This document shows positions 54,131-63,541 of a stretch of 64,000 nucleotides of DNA, in pieces. The stretch lies in the NCBI GenBank assembly GCA_001295865.1, contig LJHW01000034.1, positions 16,094-80,093 of the forward strand, written 5' to 3'. Within the stretch, counting starts at the first letter, position 1. Every line of letters starts with the position of its first letter. The notes beneath the pieces were generated by a model. The model ran no database searches. It saw only the letters and a list, made by a program, of their open reading frames with translations, and was not told where the DNA came from. The stretch is from a beta proteobacterium AAP65. Lineage in GTDB: Bacteria; Pseudomonadota; Gammaproteobacteria; Burkholderiales; Burkholderiaceae_C. The position numbers and the translations under genes were made by a program.

Positions 54131-55828
54131 GTGATCCCCACGAGCAGCCGCACCCGCCACGGCAGCTTCATCCTGCTGCGGCGCCTGCGCCGCCCGCTGG
54201 TGGTGTTGATCGTTGTCTACGCGGTCTCGGTGCTCGGCTTCACGCTGATCCCGGGCGTCACGCCCGACGGGCAGCCCTGGCGCATGAGCTTCCTGCACGC
54301 GTTCTACTTCGTCAGCTTCCTCGGCACGACGATCGGCCTGGGCGAGATTCCCTACCCGTTCACCGACGCGCAACGCCTGTGGGCCACGGCCTCGATCTAC
54401 GCCACGGTCGTGGCCTGGCTGTACGGCATCGGGGCGCTCTTCGCCGTGCTGCAGGACCCGCTGTTCCGGCGCATCAGCCACGAGGCTGGCGTCGAGCGCG
54501 CAGTGCGCCGCTTGCGCGAGCCCTTCTACCTGCTGTGCGGCTACGACGACACCGGCCACCGTGTCGCGCGCGAGATCACCGAAGACGGCACGCGGGTCGT
54601 GGTGTTGGACAACGACGCCGGCCGTGTCGACAGCGCCGACGTGGACGACCACCGTGTGCCCGTTCCCGCGCTGGCCGGCGACGCCAGCGATCCCAAGGCC
54701 CTGCTCATCGCCGGCCTCACACACCCTTGCTGCGCCGGCGTGCTCGCGCTGACCGGCAGCGACGCCATCAATGCAAAGGTGGCGCTGTCGGCCCGCCTGC
54801 TGAACAGCCGCGTGCCGGTGATCGCGGTGGCGCGCGACCACGCCTGGCATCCGCGGCTGGCGGCGGCCGGGGCCGACCACATCATCAACCCTTTCGACAC
54901 CTTCGCCGAGCGCGTCTCCATCTCCGTCCGCACCCCGAGCCTGCACGTCATCTACGAGGCACTGACCACACAGGCCGGCACGGCCGCCGCCGAGGCGCCC
55001 ACCGTGCCGCGTGGTCGCTGGGTGCTGTGCGGCTGGGGCTTGTTCGCGCGCACCTTGCGCCGCCGCCTGGAGGCGCTGGGCATCGAGGTGTTCCTGGTCG
55101 ACGTCGAACTGGACGACAGTTGCCACGCAGGCAACAGCTTGCGCGGCGACCCCACGGACCCCGGCGTGCTCAGGCGCGCCGAACTCGACAAGGCGCAGGC
55201 CCTGGTCGCCGGCACGGACGTCGACATCGAGAACCTGGCCATCGTGCTGGCAGGACGCGAGATCAACAAGCGTTTGTTCATCGTCGCGCGCCAGACCCAG
55301 CGGCGCAACGCGCCGGTCTTCCGCGCCGCGCCCGCCGATCTGGTGATGCGCAGCAGTTACGTGGTCGCAGCCGAGGTGCTGCGCGATCTGCGGGCGCCGC
55401 TGCTGTCGGCATTCCTTCGCCGCGCCCGCGACCAGGATGAAACCTGGGCAGCGCGCCTGCTGCAGAGCTTGCGCGAGGCCGTCGGCAACGACGTGTTGGA
55501 GTCGTGGGGGATGGCCGTGACGCCGCAGTCGCTGCCGGCCGTCTGTGACGCACTTTTGCGCGGCGAGGCGGTCACCCTGGACCGGTTGCTGACACGGGCA
55601 GGCTTCGAGGCCGGGCGCATGCGGGCGCTGCCGCTGCTGCTGCACCGGGGCTCGGAGCGACAGTTGTTGCCGGACCGGACCCTGCCCTTGCGCGAAGGCG
55701 ACCAGATCCTCTTCTGTGGCCGCGCGCTGGCCCGTTCGCGCATGCGGGCACTGGCGCTGACGCGCACGCTGGCGCCGACCGATGCGGCCACCGGGATCGC
55801 TCCCCTCACCAAGCAGGACGCCCCATGA
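54131..55828 (+). CDS. Potassium channel-like protein with two RCK (TrkA-N) domains
   Basis: A 565-residue membrane protein. Two transmembrane helices flank a pore loop with the selectivity filter TTIGLGE (residues 66-72); two RCK domains follow, each with a nucleotide-binding strand (YLLCGYDDTGHRVA and WVLCGWGLFARTLRRR), and a C-terminal TrkA-C-like domain. It should be a ligand-gated K+ channel of the Kch/MthK type. The filter is GLG rather than GYG, a less common variant. The GTG start is used since it keeps the first helix; the stop overlaps the next ATG by four bases. Confidence 0.85.
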   Translation: MIPTSSRTRHGSFILLRRLRRPLVVLIVVYAVSVLGFTLIPGVTPDGQPWRMSFLHAFYFVSFLGTTIGLGEIPYPFTDAQRLWATASIYATVVAWLYGIGALFAVLQDPLFRRISHEAGVERAVRRLREPFYLLCGYDDTGHRVAREITEDGTRVVVLDNDAGRVDSADVDDHRVPVPALAGDASDPKALLIAGLTHPCCAGVLALTGSDAINAKVALSARLLNSRVPVIAVARDHAWHPRLAAAGADHIINPFDTFAERVSISVRTPSLHVIYEALTTQAGTAAAEAPTVPRGRWVLCGWGLFARTLRRRLEALGIEVFLVDVELDDSCHAGNSLRGDPTDPGVLRRAELDKAQALVAGTDVDIENLAIVLAGREINKRLFIVARQTQRRNAPVFRAAPADLVMRSSYVVAAEVLRDLRAPLLSAFLRRARDQDETWAARLLQSLREAVGNDVLESWGMAVTPQSLPAVCDALLRGEAVTLDRLLTRAGFEAGRMRALPLLLHRGSERQLLPDRTLPLREGDQILFCGRALARSRMRALALTRTLAPTDAATGIAPLTKQDAP

Positions 55829-57660
55829 ACGAACTGAGTCCGCACGGCCTGGCGGCGTTGGTCTTCGCCGCCATCGTCTTCGCGCTGTATGTCTGGGGAC
55901 GCTGGAGCCTGGCGACGGTCAGCCTGGGTGTCCTGGCCGTGCTGCCACTGGGCCTGGCCTTGTGGCCGCTGGAGCTGCAGGGCGAGGTGGTCAATCCAGC
56001 TCGCATGTTCGCGGGGTTTGCCAGCCCCGCATTGGTGGCCATCTGTGCGCTGATGATCGTCGGCAACGGGCTGGTCGTGACCGGGGCCCTGGAGCCGGCC
56101 GCGCGGCGGCTGGCGGGCCTCGTGGCCACCTACCCACGCTTGGCACTGCTGGTGGTCCTCGTGGTGGCTGGGTCGGCCAGCGGTGTGGTCAACGACACGC
56201 CGGTGGTCGTGCTGCTGATTCCCCTGCTGCTGGCCGCAGCGCGCCAGGCGCATGTGCCGGCGCCCGGCCTGCTGCTGCCGATGAACTACGCGGTGCTGAT
56301 CGGCGGCATGGCCACCAGCATCGGGACCTCCACGAACCTGATCGTCGTCGCCATCGCAGCCTCCCTCGGCGTCGGGCCCTTCGGGCTGTTCGACTGGTTC
56401 GGTCTCGTGGCGTTGGCCGCCATCCCGGCTCTTGCCTATCTCTGGCTGATCGCTCCCAGGCTCCTGCGAGGCGTTCCCGATGAGCAGCAGCCGTTGAGCG
56501 ACGATGTGTTCGATGCCGAATTGCACATCGACGCCGACAGTCGGTGGGTCGGCAAGACGCTTGCCGACATTCTGAGTAGCACGAAACCGCGGCCCCAGGT
56601 CGTGGGCGTGCATCGCGGCAACCTGCTGCAGGCGCCGCTGCCCAGCACGACGCTGCGTGTCGGTGACCGCCTGCGGGTGCGGGAGACGGCGCCACGCCTG
56701 AAGGAACTGGAGCAGCAACTCGACGTGGTGCTGCACGATGTGGCCGGGGATGCGGGTCATGCGCCAGATGGCGAGCCGGCGCGGCTCGCGCCCGCCAAGG
56801 CCATCGTCGCGCAGATGATCGTCACCGCCGGGTCGCCGCTCGAGGGGCGGAGCGTGCGGGAAGAGCGCCTGGCCGACCGTTTCGGCTTCGTCGTCGTGGG
56901 CACGCGTGCAAAGGCGCCGCGCGCCGGACTGGGGCGCAGGGGCGGCCTGGCCGACCGTGACATTGCCGCCGGCGATGTGCTGCTGGTCGAAGGCACGGCC
57001 GAGTCCATGCGCCGGGCCCAGCGGGAGGGGCTCGGCTTGCTGTTGGATCAGCGCTTCGCGGTTCCCCGCCAGGACAAGGCCTGGGTGGCGATTCTCGTGA
57101 TGGCCGTCGTCGTGGTGCTGGCGGCCACGAAGCTGCTGCCCATCGAGCTGGCGGCCCTGGGCGGTGTGCTGTGCCTGCTGCTGACGCGCTGCCTCAGTTG
57201 GGAAGACGTGACGCAGTCCTTGTCGGCCAAGGTCGCCTTGCTCGTTGCCGCCAGCCTGGCCTTGGGCGACGTGCTGACGCTCTCGGGCGCCACCGACTGG
57301 CTGGCCCGCGGGCTGGCGGTGCAGGCCGCGGCGCTGCCATCGGCCTGGGTTGCGGCTTTGCTGATGGGCCTGATGGGCCTGGTGACGAACTTCGTCTCCA
57401 ACAATGCCGCGGCCGCGATCGGCACGCCACTGGCCGTCTCGCTGGCCCGTGCGCTCGACGCGCCGCCCGAGCCCTTCGTGCTCGCGGTGCTGTTCGGCTG
57501 CAACCTGTGTTACCTCACGCCGATGGGTTACCAGACCAACCTGCTGGTGATGAATGCCGGCGGCTACCGGTTTGGCGACTTCCTGCGGGTCGGCAGCCCT
57601 CTTTTTTTGGTGATGTGGGCATCGCTTTCGCTCTTGCTGGCCTGGCGCTATGGTCTTTGA
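55825..57660 (+). CDS. SLC13-type transporter with central TrkA-C domains
   Basis: A 611-residue inner-membrane permease of the DASS/SLC13 group. Five or so helices come first, then a central soluble loop with two TrkA-C (RCK_C) domains (about residues 220-400), then six or more helices. The ion and substrate motifs are GTSTNLIV and FVSNNAAAAIG, equivalent to the paired SNT motifs. The substrate (carboxylate, sulfate or other anion) cannot be told. Its ATG overlaps the K+ channel stop, so the two are co-translated. Confidence 0.87.
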   Translation: MNELSPHGLAALVFAAIVFALYVWGRWSLATVSLGVLAVLPLGLALWPLELQGEVVNPARMFAGFASPALVAICALMIVGNGLVVTGALEPAARRLAGLVATYPRLALLVVLVVAGSASGVVNDTPVVVLLIPLLLAAARQAHVPAPGLLLPMNYAVLIGGMATSIGTSTNLIVVAIAASLGVGPFGLFDWFGLVALAAIPALAYLWLIAPRLLRGVPDEQQPLSDDVFDAELHIDADSRWVGKTLADILSSTKPRPQVVGVHRGNLLQAPLPSTTLRVGDRLRVRETAPRLKELEQQLDVVLHDVAGDAGHAPDGEPARLAPAKAIVAQMIVTAGSPLEGRSVREERLADRFGFVVVGTRAKAPRAGLGRRGGLADRDIAAGDVLLVEGTAESMRRAQREGLGLLLDQRFAVPRQDKAWVAILVMAVVVVLAATKLLPIELAALGGVLCLLLTRCLSWEDVTQSLSAKVALLVAASLALGDVLTLSGATDWLARGLAVQAAALPSAWVAALLMGLMGLVTNFVSNNAAAAIGTPLAVSLARALDAPPEPFVLAVLFGCNLCYLTPMGYQTNLLVMNAGGYRFGDFLRVGSPLFLVMWASLSLLLAWRYGL

Positions 57661-57676
57661 CCTGCGAGGAGAAATC

Positions 57677-58168
57677 ATGGACATCCCCCTTCGCCTGTTG
57701 GTCGTCCTCGACGAGTCGGAACTGGGTCTGCGATCCGCGTCGATGGCTGCGGCCCTGGCCGCGAGGCTGGGCGCCGAGATCGTGCTGCACGTGGCCATTG
57801 CGGTCGAGCACATCGATGCCCGGTCCGCCGCTGGGGTGATGGGCGCCCTGCTCCAGCATCAGGAAGGGTGCAGGCAACGCGCCGGCGAGTGGTTCGCGCG
57901 TGCGCACGCGCTCATCCAGCCGCTCGGCGTGCCTACGCGCACCGAACTCACGATCGACGAAGAACCGTCGGAAGCAGTCCTGCGCATCGCTGCCGACCAT
58001 GGCTGCAGCCTCATCGTGGTCGGGTCGATGGGCCGTGGCGCTGTCGCCCGTGCGTTGGGCGGCAGCCTGGTGGCCGACTTGATCAGGCGGTCGCCGTTGC
58101 CGGTTCTGGTGTGTCGCGACGACATGCCGGCATGCGCCCTGGCACCCGCGGTTCCAGGATCCGACTGA
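57677..58168 (+). CDS. Universal stress protein (second copy)
   Basis: A 163-residue USP with the complete ATP-binding motif VVGSMGRGAVARALGGS and the terminal PVLVCRDD. The ATG at 57677 follows a GAGGAG ribosome site and gives the family start. It overlaps nothing but starts 16 bp after the transporter stop, so it closes that operon. It differs from the first USP in keeping the standard G-x2-G-x9-G(S/T) motif. Confidence 0.9.
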   Translation: MDIPLRLLVVLDESELGLRSASMAAALAARLGAEIVLHVAIAVEHIDARSAAGVMGALLQHQEGCRQRAGEWFARAHALIQPLGVPTRTELTIDEEPSEAVLRIAADHGCSLIVVGSMGRGAVARALGGSLVADLIRRSPLPVLVCRDDMPACALAPAVPGSD

Positions 58169-58238
58169 CTTTCAGCGTGGCTGCTGCGGCCCGCCCCCAA
58201 GGCCGTGTCCTGGCGCTGGCGGGCTGTGACGCTCGGGA

Positions 58239-59192
58239 TCAGTCGCTGGCCGCACCGGGGGGCAGGGCATCGCGCGCCCTGTTCGAAGGAGCGCCAGCGC
58301 GGCTGATCACCACCGGCAAGCTGCCGGAGCGCCAGTGCAGATCGCGCTGCGGGAAAGGGATCTCGATGCCGGCGCGCGAAAGCTCGTCGTCCAGGGCCCA
58401 CATCAGCTTGGCGTGGGTCGAAGCGGGATGGGTCGTCAGTTCGCGATCGGCCCAGACCACGAGTTCGTAGTTCACGGCGTTGTCGCCGTAGCTGATGAGC
58501 CAGACGACCGGGCGCTGGCCCTCGGTGTCCAGGATGCCCTCCACCTGCGCGGCTGCCAGGATCGCGGCGTCGCGCACCTTCTCCTTGGGCGTGCCGTAGG
58601 CCACACCGAAGGGGACATGCATGCGCCTGAAGGACTCGCCGAAGGTCCAGCTGACAACGCGCCCGTTGATGAACTCGCTGTTGGGCACCAGCACGTCCAG
58701 CGCATCGTTCGTCGTCACGCGCGTGTAGCGCATCGCGATCTCGCGCACATGGCCCCGCACCCCGGATTGCAGGTCGACGAAGTCGCCCACCTTGAGGCTG
58801 CGCTCGAGCAGGATGATGACGCCGGCCGCGAAGTTGCTGAAGATGTTCTGCAGCCCGAAACCCAGCCCGACAGCGAAGGCGCTGCCGAGCAGGGCTACGC
58901 TGGTGAGGTCGATGCCCAGGTAGTTGAGGCCGACGATCGTGCCGATGACCCAGACCGCGTAGCGCAACAGGCGGCTCAACATGTGCACGCGCGCGCGCAT
59001 GTCCGGCTCCTGGTTGCGACTGCCGGCCACGCGCAGCAATGTGCGCTCCAGGGTGCCGGCCAGCCACCAGACGCCGAGCAGGAACCCGATGCCCGTCAGC
59101 AGGCCGCCAGCGTTGATCGATGTCGAGCCGACGCTGAACAGCGGCTGACTCCACCAGCTCAGCATCCGGTCGACGATCGCATCGAGGTTCAT
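58239..59192 (-). CDS. MscS-type mechanosensitive channel
   Basis: A 317-residue protein with three to four N-terminal helices; the third has the pore-lining pattern SVALLGSAFAVGLGFGLQNIFSNFAAG with alternating Gly and Ala, then LLERSLKVGDFVDL (the beta domain) and the C-terminal cage. It opens under membrane tension to release osmolytes. The ATG at 59192 is used because it begins just before the first helix. It converges with the second USP gene. Confidence 0.92.
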   Translation of the reverse strand: MNLDAIVDRMLSWWSQPLFSVGSTSINAGGLLTGIGFLLGVWWLAGTLERTLLRVAGSRNQEPDMRARVHMLSRLLRYAVWVIGTIVGLNYLGIDLTSVALLGSAFAVGLGFGLQNIFSNFAAGVIILLERSLKVGDFVDLQSGVRGHVREIAMRYTRVTTNDALDVLVPNSEFINGRVVSWTFGESFRRMHVPFGVAYGTPKEKVRDAAILAAAQVEGILDTEGQRPVVWLISYGDNAVNYELVVWADRELTTHPASTHAKLMWALDDELSRAGIEIPFPQRDLHWRSGSLPVVISRAGAPSNRARDALPPGAASD

Positions 59193-59400
59193 GGTGGTCT
59201 GTTCCACTCCAGTGGCCGCAGCACCCGCGCGCCGGTGCACACCAACGCGCTTCGCGCTCGGTTCGATGGTACCCGTCCAGCATGCGCAGCCGGGCCTGCC
59301 GGCCGCAGCAACGCGTTCCGCCTCTGAGCGGGATGGGCCGCAGCCCGAACCGGATCGGTCAAGGGAACTCCTGGCCAGCGGCTCTGCAAGTTGCAGTCTG

Positions 59401-60489
59401 TCAGTAGGCGGCCATCGCGAGCCGCTGGCCCGCGACGTCGAAGAGCTTGCGCAGGTGGTTCCGGATCAGCGCCGCCGGGTCGCCCAGGGTCAAGTTGCTC
59501 TGGCTTGAATCCCAGGTGTGGCTCCAGATGTCGGGGCTGATGCGCGGCACCAGCGGCAACACCCCCAGGTCCTGGGCTGGTGGCTCCAGGATGAAGATCT
59601 CGGTGCTCTTCATGTTCTTCGGCCGCAACTCCACCGGGCACTTCTTGATTTCGTACCTCATGCTCGTGATCTGGTGCAGCTCACGGACGAAGACGGCATC
59701 CGAACGTTTGTCGACGCCACCCACCAGCGCGTCCTTGCCGCGGGGGTCGTTCAGCAACACAAAGCTGACGCGCGCGCGCATGGCGCCTTGTATCCACGCC
59801 GCCGTCTTCTCCAGGGGCCAGACCTCGGTGCGGCCGACGCTGGCATGCACCGAGCTCGACAAGGTCTGCTTCTTCTTCTCTTCGGAAGTGAGCGTGCCCT
59901 TGGTGTCGACGCGGTACAGGATGACCGGCAGCGCCAGCGACCGCAGCTCAACCGCGGTGTTGTAGGCCATGAGTGCGATCTCGAACATCTGATCTGGCGT
60001 GATCGCCTGCTGCACGATGTTGGGCACCTTGCGCGTGTGCGTGGTGGTGACGTCCTTCATCTCGGCAACCTGGCGCTTGAAGGTGATGCCCTTCACGCTC
60101 GTCTTCTCGACCATGATCTTCTTGCCGGTCGGCTCCGACACCGTCGTCGTGTAGGTCTCCGTTTTCGTGCCCCTCTGCTGCTGGTGCACGGCCGCCTTCT
60201 GGAAGGCAGCGCCCAGTTCGTGCTCCTTGGACAGCGGCCGGATGGCCTTGGACACCTGGTTCGTCTTCGTCAGCGTGCGCACGTCACCGTCGAGCATGCC
60301 CTTGTCGATGATCATGCCCAGGATCTGCTCGCCGGTCAGCGTGGCCTGGCCGGAGAGCTTGAAGAGGAACTGGTTGCGCGTGCGCCAGCGCGCGCCGCAG
60401 GGCTCGCTGCACCAGGGGTGCATACCGCCGCCGCCGTCGCTGTCGACCGTTTGATGCGGCACCGGCTTTCCGCAGACCACACACTTCAT
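59401..60489 (-). CDS. Unrecognised protein with N-terminal zinc ribbon
   Basis: A 362-residue protein whose family I do not recognise. The N-terminus has paired cysteines (CVVC at 3-6, HPWCSEPC at about 24-31), a likely zinc ribbon; a Thr/Lys-rich middle (about 100-150) and a C-terminal half follow. That half contains LPVILYRVD, TLSSSVHAS and AVFVRELHQI in this order. No signal peptide or transmembrane helix is seen. The gene is richer in Lys, Thr, Ser and Gln than its neighbours, suggesting separate origin. A GAGGAG ribosome site precedes the ATG. A strand-loop resemblance to ADP-ribosyltransferase R-S-E triads is possible but weak. Confidence 0.7.
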   Translation of the reverse strand: MKCVVCGKPVPHQTVDSDGGGGMHPWCSEPCGARWRTRNQFLFKLSGQATLTGEQILGMIIDKGMLDGDVRTLTKTNQVSKAIRPLSKEHELGAAFQKAAVHQQQRGTKTETYTTTVSEPTGKKIMVEKTSVKGITFKRQVAEMKDVTTTHTRKVPNIVQQAITPDQMFEIALMAYNTAVELRSLALPVILYRVDTKGTLTSEEKKKQTLSSSVHASVGRTEVWPLEKTAAWIQGAMRARVSFVLLNDPRGKDALVGGVDKRSDAVFVRELHQITSMRYEIKKCPVELRPKNMKSTEIFILEPPAQDLGVLPLVPRISPDIWSHTWDSSQSNLTLGDPAALIRNHLRKLFDVAGQRLAMAAY

Positions 60490-60634
60490 GGCGACTCCTC
60501 AAGAGTAAGGGCCGGATCGGCCTGCGCGATGATCGGCTCGTGCGCTGCCATGTCAAGTGCCTGGGGCGACGGCAGGCGGAGCCACTCATTTTGGACGCCA
60601 GGCCTCTCGGCAGCGAGAAGGGTGAGGTGTGGCT

Positions 60635-63541
60635 TCAATGTTGTTCTGCACACCAGAGCCGTCGCAACAACTTGCGCCCTTCGCTGAACCACAGCACGCC
60701 GCTGGCCGCCGCCACACACACGGCCCAATGGTCTGCCGACATCGGCACGGTGCCGAAGGCCAGGTTGAGGAAGGGCAAATGCACGACGGCCACCTGCAGC
60801 GCTGCCGACAGCGCCACGGCGGCCCACAGCCAGCGGTTCGAGAACGGTGCGCGGAACGCCGACGCGGCGGCCGATCGCGCGTTGAAGCAGTTGAACAGCT
60901 GCGTCAGCACCAGCACCGTGAAGGCCGCGGTGCGCGCCAGCTCCAGGCTGTGCGGGCCGGCGCCCAGCCAGGCGTCCACCGGTTCGATCAGTCCGCCGGG
61001 CAGGAACAGGTCCAGCGTCAGCAGGGTCAGCACCGCCATCACCACGCCGGCCTCCAGCACACCCAGCCCCATGGCGGCATCGACGATGCGCTGGCTGCGT
61101 GGGCGCGGCTGGCGTGCCATGACGTCGTCGGCAATCGGGTCCGCACCCATCGCCAGCGCCGGCCCGGTGTCGGTGACCAGGTTGATCCACAGGATCTGCG
61201 TGGCCAGCAGCGGCAGCACCACCGCGCCCCCCGATCCGGTGGCCGTGGCCTTCAGCCCGATGACACCGGCCCCCACCACCCCGGCAAACACCGTCAGCAC
61301 CTCGGCCAGGTTCGACGACAGCAGGTAGCGCAGGAACTTGCGGATGTTGTCGAGCACGCCGCGCCCCTCGCGCACGGCCAGCACGATGGTGGCGAAGTGG
61401 TCGTCGGCCAGCACCATGCGGGCGGCCGCCTTCGTCACCTCGGTGCCGCCCACGCCCATCGCCACGCCGATGTCGGCGGCCTTCAGCGCCGGCGCATCGT
61501 TGACGCCGTCTCCCGTCATCGCCACCACCTCGCCGCCGGCCTGCAGCGTGCGCACGATGCGCAGCTTGTGCCTGGGCGCCACGCGCGCGAACACCGAGGT
61601 CTGCAGCGCGGCAGCGGTGAAGGCGGCATCGTCCAGCTTGTCGAGCTCGATGCCCGTGAGCACCGGCGCGTCGCTGTCGACCATGCCCAGGTCGGCCGCA
61701 ATGCGCACCGCCGTGCGCGGGTGGTCCCCGGTGATCATGATCACGCGGATGCCGGCTTGGCGGGCCTGGGCGATGGCCACGGCCGCCTCCTGGCGCGGCG
61801 GGTCGATGATGCCCACGGTGCCGAGGTACTCCAGATCCTGCTCCAGCGCAGCCGCCGCAGAAGCATCGTTCGGGATCTGCGCGTCGGGTGCCCGGGCGCC
61901 GCGGGCCACGGCCAGCGTGCGCAGTGCGTCATCGGTCATGGCCGCCACGTCGGCCAGCACCTGCGCCTGCAGGGCGGCATCGAGCACCACCGTGGCCTCG
62001 CCCCTTCGGGCATGGGTGCAGTGCGCGAGCAGCACGTCGGGTGCGCCCTTGGCAAAGAGCACGTGCGCATCGCCGTCGCCATGGTCGGCCACCAGCACCG
62101 ACATCATCCTGCGCTGTGACGTGAACGGGATCTCGCCGATGCGCTCGAAGGATTCCTGCCACTCCGCCGTGGACTCGCCCTTGTCACCATCGCCGAGCTT
62201 GCGCACCGCAACCAGGAAGGCCGCTTCGGTCGGGTCGCCCTGGATGGCCCAGGCGCCGGTGTCGTCCTGCTGCAGCTGGGCATTGCCGGCCAGGCTGCCG
62301 CCGCGCAGCACGGCCTGCAGTTCTGCCCGCAGCGGGCCATCGGACAGTTCCGCGCCGGCCGCCTCGGCGCGCCCCTCGGGGGCGTAGCCCACGCCGGTGA
62401 TGTCGCTGCGCCCCGAGGCCGTCATCACCCGCTGCACGGTCATCTCGCCCCGCGTCAGCGTGCCGGTCTTGTCCGACGCAATGACGGACGCCGAGCCGAG
62501 CGTCTCCACCGAGGCCAGCTTCTTGACGATGGCGTGATGCCGCGCCATGCGGCGCACGCCCAGCGCCAGCACCACCGACAGGATGGCCGGCAAGCCCTCG
62601 GGCACGGCGGCCACGGCCAGCGACACGCCCAGCAGCAGCACGGTGATCACATCGGCCGCGCCGTGGATGTCCGAGATCAGCAGGATCGTGGCCACCACCA
62701 CGGCGGCGATCACCAGCGCCGCGATGCCCAGCACCCGGCCCAGGTGTGCGATCTCGAGCTGCAGCGGCGTCGGCGCATCGGGGGTGGTGTCCAGCAAGGT
62801 CGCGATGCCGCCCATCTCGGTCTGCATGCCGGTGGCGGTGACGAGGGCACGCCCGCTGCCTTGGGCCACCGCCGTGCCCTTGAAGACCATGTTCAAGCGG
62901 TCGCCCAGTGCCACCGGCGCGGGCAGCCGCGCCGCGTCCTTCAGCACCGCCTCGCTCTCGCCCGTCAGCGGCGCTTCCAGCAGCTTCAACGCGGCGGCCT
63001 GCGCCAGGCGCGCATCGGCGCCGACGGCGTCGCCCTCGGCCAGCACCAGCACGTCGCCCTTGACGAGCTCGGCACTCGGCACCCGGGCCACAGCGCCATC
63101 GCGCAACACGGCCGAGGTGGCGGTGGTCATCTTCGCCAGCGCGGCCACCGCCTGCGCCGCCTTGGCCTCCTGCAGCCAGCCCAGCACGGCGTTCAGCAAC
63201 ACCACGCCGGCGATGACGATGGCGTCCAGCGGCCAGCCGGCCGCGCCGGGCCGGCCCCGGCCTTCGAACCACCAGGCCGCCAGTGCCACGGCCGCCGCGG
63301 CGCCCAGCAGGTAGACCAGCGGGTCTTGCAGCTGCGCCAGCGCGCGGCGCCATGCGGACACGGGCGGCACCGCGCGCAGTTCGTTGGGGCCGTCGGTGCG
63401 CAGCCGTTGAGCCGCCTCGTCGGCGCTCAGGCCGCGTGCCAGGTCGGTGCCGAGCGCCTGGGCCAGCTCGGCGGTGTCGGCCAGCGACGGGTCGTCCGGG
63501 GGCGCGCTGCGTCGCGCTACGGCAGGTGCTGCCGCGCGCAC
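60635..63541 (-). CDS. Ca2+-type cation-transporting P-type ATPase
   Basis: A 968-residue P2-type ATPase. Features: actuator TGES (LTGESEAV), the phosphorylation motif SDKTGTLTRGE (aspartate about residue 356), TM4 VAAVPEGLP, the hinge GDGVNDAPALKAADIGVAMG, and TM6 WINLVTDTGPALAMG. This pattern matches Ca2+/Mn2+-type pumps rather than the CPx heavy-metal group; no metal-binding N-terminal domain is seen. It starts at GTG sharing one base with the stop of the upstream PRC-barrel gene. The transported ion is not certain. Confidence 0.92.
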   Translation of the reverse strand: MRAAAPAVARRSAPPDDPSLADTAELAQALGTDLARGLSADEAAQRLRTDGPNELRAVPPVSAWRRALAQLQDPLVYLLGAAAAVALAAWWFEGRGRPGAAGWPLDAIVIAGVVLLNAVLGWLQEAKAAQAVAALAKMTTATSAVLRDGAVARVPSAELVKGDVLVLAEGDAVGADARLAQAAALKLLEAPLTGESEAVLKDAARLPAPVALGDRLNMVFKGTAVAQGSGRALVTATGMQTEMGGIATLLDTTPDAPTPLQLEIAHLGRVLGIAALVIAAVVVATILLISDIHGAADVITVLLLGVSLAVAAVPEGLPAILSVVLALGVRRMARHHAIVKKLASVETLGSASVIASDKTGTLTRGEMTVQRVMTASGRSDITGVGYAPEGRAEAAGAELSDGPLRAELQAVLRGGSLAGNAQLQQDDTGAWAIQGDPTEAAFLVAVRKLGDGDKGESTAEWQESFERIGEIPFTSQRRMMSVLVADHGDGDAHVLFAKGAPDVLLAHCTHARRGEATVVLDAALQAQVLADVAAMTDDALRTLAVARGARAPDAQIPNDASAAAALEQDLEYLGTVGIIDPPRQEAAVAIAQARQAGIRVIMITGDHPRTAVRIAADLGMVDSDAPVLTGIELDKLDDAAFTAAALQTSVFARVAPRHKLRIVRTLQAGGEVVAMTGDGVNDAPALKAADIGVAMGVGGTEVTKAAARMVLADDHFATIVLAVREGRGVLDNIRKFLRYLLSSNLAEVLTVFAGVVGAGVIGLKATATGSGGAVVLPLLATQILWINLVTDTGPALAMGADPIADDVMARQPRPRSQRIVDAAMGLGVLEAGVVMAVLTLLTLDLFLPGGLIEPVDAWLGAGPHSLELARTAAFTVLVLTQLFNCFNARSAAASAFRAPFSNRWLWAAVALSAALQVAVVHLPFLNLAFGTVPMSADHWAVCVAAASGVLWFSEGRKLLRRLWCAEQH

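Noticed and set aside
54053..57813. Two long minus-strand frames opposite the K+ channel and transporter genes
   Set aside because: No motifs and no ribosome sites; the plus-strand genes have complete family features and overlapping starts.
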